Shown: positions 53,956-64,000 of the stretch, one piece after another
Layout: every line of letters starts with the position of its first letter
How positions within the stretch are numbered: position 1 is the stretch's first letter
From: Callaeas wilsoni
Lineage: Eukaryota > Chordata > Aves > Passeriformes > Callaeidae
DNA length: 64,000 nucleotides
Assembly: GCA_013398955.1 (NCBI GenBank)
Contig: VWPU01017524.1
Coordinates: 62,001 to 126,000, forward strand
Reading direction: 5' to 3'
The notes under the pieces: model-generated
What the model saw: the letters and a program-made list of their open reading frames with translations, nothing else
Database searches by the model: none
Told to the model about the DNA's origin: nothing
Made by a program: the position numbers and the translations under genes

Positions 53956-54570
53956 TGAAAGTATGGTATCTAAGTGATACTGGAATTGGCCGCATAGAAA
54001 GTTTCTAACACAGTTTTAAGTATTAGAAAGGAGACATTCTTTATTACAGTGCATTGGTTGCCCAGAGGATCCTTCCTCTAACTGAGTGTCCCAAGCGTTG
54101 GGTAGAGTTTTTATCATACACGCTGGTTACATACTCATCAGCTATCCCTGCTTGCTTGATGTATATGTATTACTTATTTTACATAGTCACATCCCTTATC
54201 AAAGTTCTTATATGGTCCTTTTCAGGTCTTCTTTGGTGGTCTTCAATGTCCAGTGTCCTTTTAGGTGGCTTCTCCTCAACCCCAGCTTTTGCGTTAGTGC
54301 AATATTGTTTTGCACAACTTCTGCTTTGTCAGCCTTGCAGAGCTGAGCTGGCATCCTGCTTGCATTTTGCACAACTCCTGTTTGCCTAAGTTACATCCTT
54401 TGTCTACTTCTCCACAGCTGGGCTGTTCTGTTCCACTGTCCTTGTAAGAGCAAAATGCTGTTCTGTTCTACTGTTCTTATCAAGTCTACCCTTTTCTTGA
54501 GACTAAGTTCCTTTTGGGAACTAGTCTATTAATATCTGTATTTTATTTTATAGTTTAAGACATTACAACA
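53956..54570 (-). mobile_element. Candidate 3' LTR of a class-I ERV
   Basis: This block follows the pol remnant on the minus strand and has LTR-like organisation. It would start TGTTGTAATGTC at 54570 and end ATACTTTCA at 53956 (TG...CA). A TATA-like CATATAAG lies near 54208-54215, and an AATAAA signal lies at 54040-54045, about 165 bases further on. Its U3 part holds direct repeats: 54422-54443 with 54457-54478 (20 of 22 bases), and TTTTGCACAACT at 54308 and 54365. Repeated U3 elements are common in retroviral LTRs. No clear polypurine tract precedes it and no second LTR is available for comparison, so the limits are tentative. Confidence 0.45.
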
Positions 54571-54724
54571 GCTGAGTCATGATGGAAGCTAAAACACACA
54601 GAACAATTATTATGGTGACAGTTATAAACAGATGTTTTTACCAAGTCCAGCTGAGCAGCCAGGAAGTAAGTTTGATCCAGAGTTCTTCAGATCTCCAGGA
54701 GGTGTCATCTTGAGCTGTGCATTG

Positions 54725-55850
54725 TCAGATTTGTTTCCAGATTTCCTGGACATCTGTAGACCACTTTGATAGAAAAACAAGACTTAAGCATCTTGGTTTT
54801 TTCTCCGAAAACTGTTTGATTACACGAGCAGCTTCAGCCCTTTTAATTCTGGAATAATGTATCCATGATTTTACTCCATCCAGTTTCAATGCAGTAAAAC
54901 TTGTCAATAGTACTTGGTATGGTACAAATACAGTTTGGCTGACACAGAGCAGTTCCCCAGACTTTCAAGTAGACCCTGGTAAGAACTCCTGGTAAGAACT
55001 CATACACTGTCATGCACAGCCCCATAAGTCTGGAGACTGCTCACTGCGCACCACTGCTCACAGCAAATCCTGTAAAGTTTCGCTGAGAGAAATGAGGTAA
55101 TTATTCAAATTGACCCCTTCTTTTACGTGTGTGTTTCCTAGAATGTGTGGTACTTGGTAGGGCTGACCATACAGCAGCACCTAGGGGTTTATTTTGCTGG
55201 TTCCTGGCAGCTGAATTTTAATTCAAAGTAGAGCAACAGGCAAAGCTTAGACTCATGTCAAGGAGGTTTCCTGATGTATTTTACCCAACTGCAATTTGAT
55301 TATGTAATTAATCCCTCTAATTTGCCTCTAGCTTAGGGCCTATGAGTATGAAGATCCCAAGCAATTCCCAATGCTTTCCTAACCTGTAGTACCATTTCTG
55401 CAACAAAGTGGGAGCCTCAGTCTGATGACACCCCAAAGGTACACTGAATCTAGGAATTATTTGATTCAAGTATTTTAGTCACTTCCTTAGCCTGGTTGGT
55501 GCAACAAAGGAAGGCTAGGTCACACAGAAAAGGTATCCACCAGAACTAGAAGGTATTTGTAACCCCCCTTTTCAGGACAATTCAGTAAAATTAATCTGCC
55601 TATATTCATTTGAACATTTCCAGATTTTATGGCTCCTAGAACTACTTTGCTAACTATGATAGGGTTGTTTCTTTCACAAACTATATATTTTTGAATTCTT
55701 GATTGCACAGTCTGAGTCATTTTAGATCCAATTATAGATTTTTGCAAATATTTCAAAAGGTTTTCAGTACTCCAATAAGTGGCTTTGAGTTCACAATCCA
55801 CTGTTTCATGAAAGAACTGTTCATGGACTACTATTTGCACAGTTGGGGTA
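54725..55850 (-). pseudogene. pol: Decayed class-I ERV pol: integrase region
   Basis: This region reads as a gammaretrovirus-like integrase. From 55850 leftward come a zinc-binding domain, the catalytic core and a C-terminal domain ending around 54725 (TALKLDGVKSWIHYSRIK). In the zinc domain the segments TYWSTE and YIVCERNN show one expected His and one expected Cys replaced by Tyr. The core keeps its first Asp (LVLVDTFS, about 55525), but a stop follows almost at once. Near the second core Asp another in-frame stop follows the Asp directly. A perfect 13-bp tandem duplication at 54975-55000 shifts the frame in the C-terminal domain. The gene cannot make a working enzyme. No env sequence follows; only about 155 bases separate pol from the candidate LTR. 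Confidence 0.85.
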
Positions 55851-55915
55851 ACTGCCCAGTCTTGTGGATCAAATTTTGCTTCTAAGGCTTAAATTAATTG
55901 ACAGTATCTAGTGCT

Positions 55916-56479
55916 CTACTTTTTTTTTTTCTCTCCTGGGAGAGATATCTCTGGCAAGAGTATTAAAGTTAAAACTTTGTTTTCTAATGTGCCTTCTTCT
56001 GATACGGCAGCCTCTTTGGCAGCCATATCAGCTGAACGATTGCCCAATTCCAGTTTGGTCTTACCCGCTTGAAGTGCTCTGCAATGCACGACGGCAACTT
56101 CCGCTGGTTTCTGGATACTTTCAAGTAAATCCAAGGACTGTTTTCCATTTTTGATCAATGTGCCTTAAGAAGTTAAAATGACTCTTTTGTTCTGGATGGC
56201 TCTATGTGTATGTGCCATTCCAAAAGAGTATTTTGAATAAGTCCAAATGTCACCCTGTTTTCCTTTACTCAGTTCCAAAGCTTGACTGTGTGCAATTACT
56301 TCTGCTTTCTGGGAGGAAACATCAGAGGGGCATGTGCCCAATTTGATTACCTCATGGTGTGTAGTCACTTCATATCCAGATAGTTGTTTTCCATCTCGTA
56401 CAAAGCTCCCATTGGTAAATAATTCCCAATCAGGTCTTTCCAAGGGGCTGTCTCCTAAGTTAGGTCTGCTAGAATACAC
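55916..56479 (-). pseudogene. pol: Decayed class-I ERV pol: RNase H region
   Basis: This is the RNase H domain of the same pol remnant, the part that would degrade RNA in RNA-DNA hybrids. The order matches gammaretroviral RNase H: LFTNGS, QKAEVIAHSQALELSKGKQ, IWTYSKYSFG, a stop near 56165, then AEVAVVHCRALQ and NRSADMAAKEA. Of the four acidic catalytic residues, two remain (Glu in QKAEV, Asp in RSAD). The first Asp is Asn (TNGS) and the third is Tyr (TYSKY). Both halves are in one frame, so the break is a nonsense change rather than a shift. A poly(A) run in the minus strand near 55919-55930 lies at the link to integrase. Confidence 0.88.
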
Positions 56480-56655
56480 TTCTTTTATAATCTGTAAGCA
56501 ATCGTGCTTTGGGGTTTCTTCTGCTTTTGGGCAGACACGAACAGAGCAGGGTTAAAGATAGAAGTTGTTTTGAGTGTCACATCATCTTGCTCCAGCAAGA
56601 ATACCTGGTATTTTAGCATCCATCTAGGAGATAGTCAGCAACACCCTTTTTGCTT
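56480..56655 (-). pseudogene. pol: Decayed class-I ERV pol: end of reverse transcriptase
   Basis: Immediately upstream of RNase H the minus strand shows the tail of the reverse-transcriptase connection region, including FLLEQDDVTLK (about 56580-56615). A short Pro/Ala-containing segment follows and leads into the link before RNase H. Frames change at least once within it. Upstream of about 56655 the resemblance ends, so the catalytic part of reverse transcriptase, protease and gag are absent. The 5' truncation point is approximate. Confidence 0.65.
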
Positions 56656-57674
56656 AAGTACCAACTGCACCATATGTCGTACATAAACAAGCACTACAAA
56701 GCATTACATATTATCTACATAGACCCTCAAAAGCGGCAATATTGGAAGCCCATCTCAGTTTCAACTGAAGCTTAATTTTGAAGCATATACATTTATAACT
56801 GCCAATAAAAGTAGTGTCTCATATGAATGGGTTACAACTGAGCACAGAGATATTTAGAGAGCTATTGATGGAGTAAATGTATTACTGATGGCTCAGATGT
56901 CGTCCCATTCAGGGTGTGAATCTCACTGGTAAGAATTTTTACAGAGATCTGAAGATTCCATTGTATTTGGGTAGCACACATGTACCTAATGAAGTGTTGT
57001 CACTTCAATACTTTAAGGAAACATTGGATATATTTATAAAGACAAGGCTTTTATTACAGTGTACCGTGATTATATGTACCATCCATGCGGTGCTTGTAGC
57101 ATCAAAATTCAGTGCTCCCTGGGCAAAAGCAGACTGGCTGTGCCAGTGCTGAGCAGTTCACCTGAGTACATACTGCCAAAATGCCTTCCATGTGTCTGAC
57201 AGCCAGTAATTGCAAGTAAGATATCATGTATCTGGAAATCCACAATACATTCAGGCAGGTTTCAGCTTTTCCAAATAGAAAATTTTGCAACAAAAAATGC
57301 TTTTTCCTGAGTAAGCCCTGGTGTCAGTTATAGCTAAGTGATTAAAAGAAAATCTGAGCTGACTCAGTTTGTGATACTTTCTGATTTAAGAATCTAAATT
57401 GTGACATAACATATCCTTCATTCACCTGTTAATGCATTCAGTGATTACAGCATATTCTCCATAGACTCAAGGATCTCCATTTTGATCTTCAAACTGTTGT
57501 TTTCTAGTGTTAAAAGTTTGTCCAAAGGAGGAGGGGAACCCAAAGAAGCAATCCTAACTTGTATATAGAAATCCACGCAAATATTGAAGAAATGCTTTAC
57601 AGAGATTGATTTTACTATATTTTTCTTTGCACTGGTCTTAGGTTAGAGGGAGAGAAACAGGTCCCTTAGCTTCC
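56656..57674. other. Unannotated sequence between ERV and solo LTR
   Basis: No retroviral reading frame or LTR was recognised here, and no host gene. It may include diverged flanking DNA of the truncated ERV. Confidence 0.55.
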
Positions 57675-57724
57675 AGTAGTCAATACTATATTATGATCTA
57701 GTAGTCAATACTGTATTATGATTG
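57675..57724. repeat. 25-bp tandem duplication next to an LTR
   Basis: AGTAGTCAATACT(A/G)TATTATGAT is present twice in direct succession (57675-57699 and 57700-57724), with few differences. The second copy runs into the start of the LTR at 57723. A standard integration duplicates only 4-6 bases, so this larger duplication is probably separate. Confidence 0.85.
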
Positions 57725-58167
57725 TGTTTTACGAATGGTACTCCCCAATTCAGTGCTCTCATTTAGACTCTGTAAACCATACACCACTCTCTCTCTCTCA
57801 GCCCCTTCTTCCCTCCTTCTTTTCCCTGCAGTGGGCTACAGAGAATTGGAGACACAAAAGGCAAATATCAAGGGTTGAGATAAAAGCAATTTACTGCAAA
57901 CAGCAATGTGATAAGAAAATGAACAGTAAGAGCAACAACACTAAAGACAGAGGGTACAAGAAAAGAAATTATTCATGCAGAAAATCCCCAACCATACCAG
58001 ATGGCTCCCTCCACCACATTTTCTTGACTAGAAGAAACCCCTTCTCTCCAGAAGAGAGCCCCTTTTCCCTGCTCTCAGCAATGATGAGAGGTGGTATAAA
58101 ATAACCTCTGGGTCCCAGCCATGGCCCCTTCTGGAAAAATTAATCCTGTCCTGGCCAGAACAGGACA
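57723..58167 (+). mobile_element. Solo LTR, avian ERV3/ERVL-like family
   Basis: The element begins TGTGTTTTACGAATGG and ends CCAGAACAGGACA. It contains GGGTTGAGATAAAAGCAATT (57872-57891), which aligns with the minus-oriented LTR at 43330-43348. A GGTATAAAATAACC near 58090-58103 could be the TATA region. At 445 bases it is shorter than the 42898 LTR, suggesting internal deletions. No viral genes adjoin it, and flanking bases give only a poor 5-bp match (ATGAT/ATTCT). The plus-strand frame of 128 codons inside it is not a gene. Confidence 0.75.
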
Positions 58168-61100
58168 ATTCTATGCACTTCTATAAACTTAGATTAAATG
58201 CTAAATACAAGTGCATGTTTTCATTAGCGTTCAAAGAAATAGCTCACTAGAGATTTTTGCCTTTCTGTCATTCAACTTTTAAACAAACAAGAAAATATTT
58301 TGCATTATGTTTACAGCGCAGTTTTCCTTTTTTTATGCAGAGCCTCACAATTTTCTCACTTGTGCTCTAATTGATGTTGCAATAAGAACTTCTAGTGTAG
58401 AGTGAGTTAGGATAATGTGAGAATGATACTGTGAGTTAAAACTATTTTTAAGTTGCCTAAGAACTTGGATAAAATAACATTTTCTACAGTGCTGAGAAAA
58501 AAAAGATGGCAATTAATTGAATGTAAATGGATGTAACATAATGTGAAGCACTGTAATTCCTGGACACCACTTTTCCCATTGAATAGAATTTAATTTGCTA
58601 CATATGTATTTCCAGTGCAGTGGCATTCTCTGATCAGTTGCAGATGATAAATTTGCAATTTGAAAAAAACAAAAACCCAAACAATCAAAGATTTCTTTGT
58701 GCTTTAAGAATGAAATTATCATGAACATGTCTGCTAGAGATGTACAGTACAGTAGTCTTTGTGTCTGTAAAAGCTTTTCTTTTATAATCAAGGGTCACTA
58801 CCATACAGTACTTTTTTAATATATATGTCATCTGTAGTGCAACCTTCCAAGATTCTGCTTTTTTCATGTGACTTTAATATACTTATCCATTTAAAACATG
58901 CAATTTCTGTTGTTGTTTGTTCAAGACCTTCTTGTGTATTAAGTTTTCACAGTAGAAAAAACTTCAAGTTTTTAATTTGGGAAATAAATTTAACTTTTTG
59001 TGTAGCAATTCCATTTCCCATCCAAATATTTTTACTTTTCCCGAGATACTATACACATCCACTTTCCCTTGCTATTTACCAGCACTTTATTAGTAAACAC
59101 TTTATGGGGGGGAGCAGAGAAAAATAAAACCTTTTGTTTTGCTTTGGAGAGCTAACCATTTTATTTTAACTGGAGGAACCAAGCCCAGCATGCAAAAAAA
59201 AAAAAAAAAGGACAAAAGAAGAGCAAGACAGTGTTTCAGAAAAATTAAAATAGAAGGGGAAAAAAAGAAGAAATGATAACTTTTTCATACCAGTGATGGA
59301 GCTGGCTTTACTACCTTAGGGCATTAATTACTGTTTTAAGAGATCATCTTCTGTCTTCACATAGGAGCTGCAGCAGCAACAATAACTTATTGGCAATTTC
59401 TTCACAATCAAAAGTTTCCACATCAGCTTAATCACGAGAGGGCTACCCTGAGGAGCTAAATTCGACCAAAAGGATGAGGAAGCACTCTAAAAAGAGGGAG
59501 AACCACTGCTTTGCTCTGACTCAGACAAATCCTCTCAGTAGCATACTCTTTGTTTTTCTGAAGTAACAGAGTTGTTTAAAAAAATAAAATAAACAAAGCA
59601 AAAATTGCAATCAATAAAAACATCTTTAGATGATGGAACTTGACCCTAACACAAAACAACTTGCTCCTCACCTGCCCCTAAAGGTCAGGGTTGAAGTGGG
59701 AGTAAGTTTTCATTTCTGCTCTCTAGGCGCTACCTGGTCTGTGGATAAATATATTCTCCAGAGCTGTCAATCAGGAATTTCTCATGCATTCTGAATTCAC
59801 TCAAAAATAGCCCAGCAGTTCTGGGGCACACAGGAGAAAAAATGCTTTGCTCAGGTGCACTACTTTCAAATTCATCTCCTACAATGACGAAATCATCAGA
59901 TTCAGTGGATTATTAGACCAGATTCATTTCGTTGGTCCATTTTCTCTGTAGATTAATACACAGTGTCTGCTTTTATAGTGATTTTTTTTTCTCTTTTTTA
60001 GAGCAAAAATGGCCTCAGTGTTCATCATTTAAAGACCAAACAGGGTAAAAAACTGATCTGGTATTTGCCATCTTGGGCTTTCCACATGTAAGGGTAACAA
60101 TGTGCTATAGTAGCCCATTGATCTAATTTCACTTGGTTTTCACTTCCTTATTTTGCACAGTATTGGGAAGGGAAATATCTCAATGGTTGTTTGAACAACT
60201 TGAGCTTTGTTGACCCAGGACCTAGTTTTTGGTGACTGAAGCATTATCTTGGGGTTTTAACATTTCTGTAGTTTCACATTCAACAGCCATTGTAGACTTC
60301 CAAGGCTTTGTTTTCATCAGGTACACCTGTTAGACACTTGGCTGTTGAAAGGGCTTTTGCATATTTTTCAATGGTGGTATAAGCAAAAATGGGAAGAAAG
60401 AATTAATGTTAGTGAATTGTACTCCACATGTGGCAATGTGGCAATCCACGCTTAAATATTCTACTCACAATGTCTGGTAATGTTTCTACTACAAATGTTA
60501 TGCCAAATAGTGACAATTTTTTAAAATTTTTATTTGAGGTTATTGGTATTGGTTGTTTGTTGAGTTGTTTTGTTCCTTTGTATGCAATTTGATATCTTGA
60601 TAATAGAAAGTATTCCTGTTTTGTCATCAATTTATACAAAGCAAGGTTTGGGAAAAAATAAAATTAGTGGCAGGAGTAAAAAATACTGCTAAACTATTGT
60701 TTATCACATGGTGGCATGGGTAATAAATTAGCATGAATTCAGAGTTTCTACATACAATGTAATTCAAATCACCTGCTCCTTGCCAAATACCTGCCAAGAC
60801 CAAGAATTCAAACAAAGCCCTTATGAATAGATATCAGTTAGTTACTGGGAATCTGGTAAATTATTAAGCTGCATGCTATCTAAAATGTTAAATCAAACTA
60901 GCTTTGAATCCTCTTGGGAGTTCAAAAAGTCTGTTGAGGTTTTTTCATTTCTTCCCTTTTTGTTTGAAGTGCGAGTGTCTTGTTCAGTCAAGACTACCTT
61001 GTTTTCCCTGTGTCAGTTCCTACAGCGTTGATTCAGCAGAGACTGGAAGGTGTTAAAACCAGAACCAGGACTAGAAACTTCTGTTTTCCAGCTTATTTTT

Positions 61101-61948
61101 TATTCTTATTATGATTTGTGTGCAACAAAGTTCAAGGAGCTGTCTATGTCTATTTTTGTAAATGTAAATGGAAGAAGATCAGTCATCTTTTCTGCCTCTG
61201 CCTGATAAAAATCTGATGTCATCAAGGAGCAATAAAAGCAGAAAATTACTCTTTGGGACCAGACACAGCAGCAAAGCTATGAGATGGAAAAATCTTTAGA
61301 GGAATGAATAGCATATTTCTAATTTTTGTGGCCTTCTGTGGCAAATCTGGTGAAGGACCTTGTCATTCCATTGTCATTCATATTATATATATATATTCCT
61401 CTGCCATACAGGATGACATGGATGACCTCATATTAGAAATCACATCCTTGAAATAAGCCAGATAAAACAAAATAAATATTTTTGGAGTGATGTTTTGGGG
61501 TCATTTCAACAATGTGATTTACTGAGAGGTCTCATACAGCTGCATCAGCGTGGTCCAGGGACCAAGGCATGGAAGAGAACCAAAGCCTGGTCTGGAAGTA
61601 GCTGGATTTGTGTTTGCTGCTGACATTCTCATGTTTTCTGACCAACCATTTCCTTTCAAAGGAAAAGCTACCCTAGCACGGTGATGACAGGCTCGGTTTA
61701 TCCAACTGCACACTGAAGGTCTTCAAGGAAAACAGGAGTTTATGGAAGGATGAAAGCAAGGCTGGGAAATCTGAGTTCTGCTCACAATTCTGCTGTGGTT
61801 TTTGCACATGAGCTTTAGAAAATCAGATGTAATTAAGCTTCTACTCTGTAAAATGGCACAGTAGGGGAAAAGAATGAGGCAGATGCTTTCTTTGTTCAAT
61901 ATGGCTAGTTAAAGGGGAGTAGAGCTTCATGCTGACTGTGAGTGGAGG
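58168..61948. other. Unannotated AT-rich sequence
   Basis: No supported gene or element. Simple features are a 16-base poly(A) at 59194-59209 and a short (TA)n at 61383-61396. Minus-strand frames near 58.5-58.9 and 60.4-60.8 kb lack family resemblance. Confidence 0.55.
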
Positions 61949-62105
61949 GAAAAAGAAAAAGAAAAAGAAAAAGAAAAAGAAAAAGAAAAAGAAAAAGAAA
62001 AAGAAAAAGAAAAAGAAAAAGAAAAAGAAAAAGAAAAAGAAAAAGAAAAAGAAAAAGAAAAAGAAAAAGAAAAAGAAAAAGAAAAAGAAAAAGAAAAAGA
62101 AAAAG
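61949..62105. repeat. Perfect (GAAAAA)n hexanucleotide microsatellite
   Basis: There are 157 bases, about 26 uninterrupted copies of GAAAAA, with only purines on the plus strand. It forces artefactual frames of alternating Lys/Arg on one strand and Phe/Leu or Phe/Ser on the other, none of which is a gene. Perfect long arrays are typical of loci still changing length. Confidence 0.97.
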
Positions 62106-64000
62106 CAAGGAAAGATTTAAAATGGGTCAAAGTTGTCACTGATTATTTTTTATAAGAAATGTCCAAATGCTTGCCACACTAACAGTAGATCAGTACGACC
62201 AATATGTACCTACACGTTAACTTTTGCATATCAAGAGTTTTTGCCTCAGAAGTTTAGTGGCTTTTCCATTGCTAAATGAGATGCAAGCAGTTTTTCATTT
62301 TATTACTTTGTCAGATTGTGACAAAGCTCAAGAGAGGTTGGAGGACAGGGTAGTTCAGTTTAATACTGAACAAATGTAGCTATTTTTGATTTGATATCCA
62401 AACCTACACATTCTTTCTTTGATGTATTTTTCAACCAACATAACATTGATAAAGAAGTATCAGTGTGGGGTCTGAATGTCTCTTAAGACTAAAAACAACA
62501 AATAAAATGAAAAAGAAAAAACCTACATATGCTATAAAAACACAGAGTGGGTGAACAAAGAAAAATAGGTTAAGCTTGTGGCAAAAGGAATCAGGCAGAA
62601 AGGAGGGATAAACATTCTAATGAAAATGTAGATACTATACATATGCATGCCACCTAGTTGTGCCAGTTTAGATTTGGTGGCTGTGTTGTTTCTTCCAGTC
62701 TTTACAGATATTATGGACTTCCTTTACACTAGAAAAATTGTGCCTTAGGCAACAAATAACCAAAACAATAGTTTTAATTAGGATAAAAAAGAACAAAAAA
62801 CAGTCAAGGCCAAAAAAACAGTCAAGAAGTTCTAATGCCTACAATCTCTACAGCATGGAAGAAGAGGAGTACAATTTGAATGTATGTACTAATCTATGTA
62901 TTGTAATGATTTTTTAATTTTCCTATTAACAAGCGGAGAATCAGGGTACTGAGACTGTGGACATAATTGTATATAATAACCTGTACTTATACAACACTCA
63001 TGCCTTAAAAATGTCCCATGTTTGTATGCTTTGTGGGCCTTTGGGCCACATTTTATATTTAAGTTCTACTTTCAGAAGCAGTATTTGTTTACACTGACTT
63101 TTTCCACTGCACGAATGTACTTTCTCCTCCTGCCTGAATACCAAAAACTCATTATTGGTTTGCTAGCTGCTTCATATTATCAGCATTTGTCAAGATGGGA
63201 CTTTTCTTAAAAGTCCACTTTCCTAGATTCATGTTAGTAGAGGAGCAGTACAGCTTTTATTTAAAAAAAAAACCCCATCCCTAAGCCAATCTCGCAGCTT
63301 TAAAGTGTTGGATCTGTGTTATGTCTTCCACAAGAATTCAGAACTATGGACATTTTTTGGAGTTTTTTATTTTACATCTGAAATATCATAGGGAGTATTC
63401 TGGAGTACTCTAAAGTGTTCTACCGAAGGGCAGTGTCACTGTCATATAACAACCTCTAAATTAATTTGGGCTCTGAACATATTTAAAAAATCCACAGCTT
63501 TAAAATCTTCTAAAAGGCAGTTAATTACATGTGATAACTGGCAATTTACCTTGACTTATTTGAGTCATGCCTAATTATGCAAGTAAAATTATGAGGATAG
63601 ATCTTTAAAAAGAGTACCATTGATCTCAGCAGATTACTGCTACACCAAAGATTATTATTTTTGGACTTTCAGAATTCCAGCTTTTTTTCTTAGTTCTCCC
63701 CACTTCTATTTAATTTGAGTTTGAGCCTAAGAACTCTTATTTATACCAATATTGACGTAAATAATTATTATCTCTTACAAGACAGGCTTAATGCATTTAA
63801 GGCAGAATCAGATAAGATTAAATCTGCACTGAATCTTCATGAACCTCAGATCTCTGAGTATGTCAAATTTGATCACAGAACTCATTATCAGTAGAATAAT
63901 ATGTCATTGGTGGATTGGTTTTATGTTGGTTTTCTGAGTTGTTTAAGCTTCCAAGAGTACACATATTTCAAGGTTAACTTATGGCCACACTGTTTCTTTT
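62106..64000. other. Unannotated AT-rich sequence
   Basis: Nothing recognisable to the end of the window: no gene, RNA gene, mobile element or notable repeat. Confidence 0.6.

Noticed and set aside
54054..54389. Plus-strand frames of 86 and 111 codons
   Set aside because: They lie antisense within the candidate ERV LTR and match nothing.
60279..60349. 11-bp inverted repeat TTCAACAGCCA / TGGCTGTTGAA with a 49-base spacer
   Set aside because: I considered a tiny MITE, but no target-site duplication flanks it and an arm of this length is not rare by chance.
61905..62142. Four frames of Lys, Lys/Arg, Phe/Leu and Phe/Ser repeats
   Set aside because: They are translations of the (GAAAAA)n microsatellite.

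Overview
The window is AT-rich, gene-poor vertebrate nuclear DNA, almost certainly from a bird. The case for a bird rests on the repeats. There is a clear CR1 LINE whose 3' end carries the typical octamer-like tail (46784 onward on the minus strand). There are three LTRs of a family I recognise as common in avian genomes, recalled as ERV3/ERVL-like. There is also one decayed class-I (gammaretrovirus-like) endogenous retrovirus. I found no intact cellular protein-coding gene, rRNA or tRNA. Open reading frames of 60-160 codons occur on both strands, overlap one another and match no family I know, so I treat them as chance. The exceptions are the transposon and ERV remnants listed below. The window could be a gene desert or the inside of a very large intron; the sequence does not decide.

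Layout. About 1-42541 is unique AT-rich sequence broken by simple repeats, an old tandem duplication (8893-9090), a CpG cluster near 31.1-31.3 kb and two CTCF-like motifs (14571 minus, 38334 plus). From 42542 to 43691 one LTR has been interrupted by a second LTR in the opposite orientation, with a near-perfect 5-bp target-site duplication at the junctions. From 45590 to 47960 there is one very old and one better preserved CR1 copy. The better copy appears to be a 5' fragment of CR1 ORF1 joined directly to the end of ORF2, with the middle missing.

From 53956 to 56655, on the minus strand, lies a class-I ERV remnant: end of reverse transcriptase, RNase H, integrase, then a candidate 3' LTR with no env between. 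It carries in-frame stops and lost catalytic and zinc-binding residues, so it is dead. A third, solo LTR lies at 57723-58167. A perfect 157-bp (GAAAAA)n microsatellite lies at 61949-62105.

No system of cooperating genes is present. The content of interest is repeat history (nesting, internal deletion, decay pattern), a hypermutable microsatellite and a few candidate regulatory sites. I did not find a previously undescribed biological system here.
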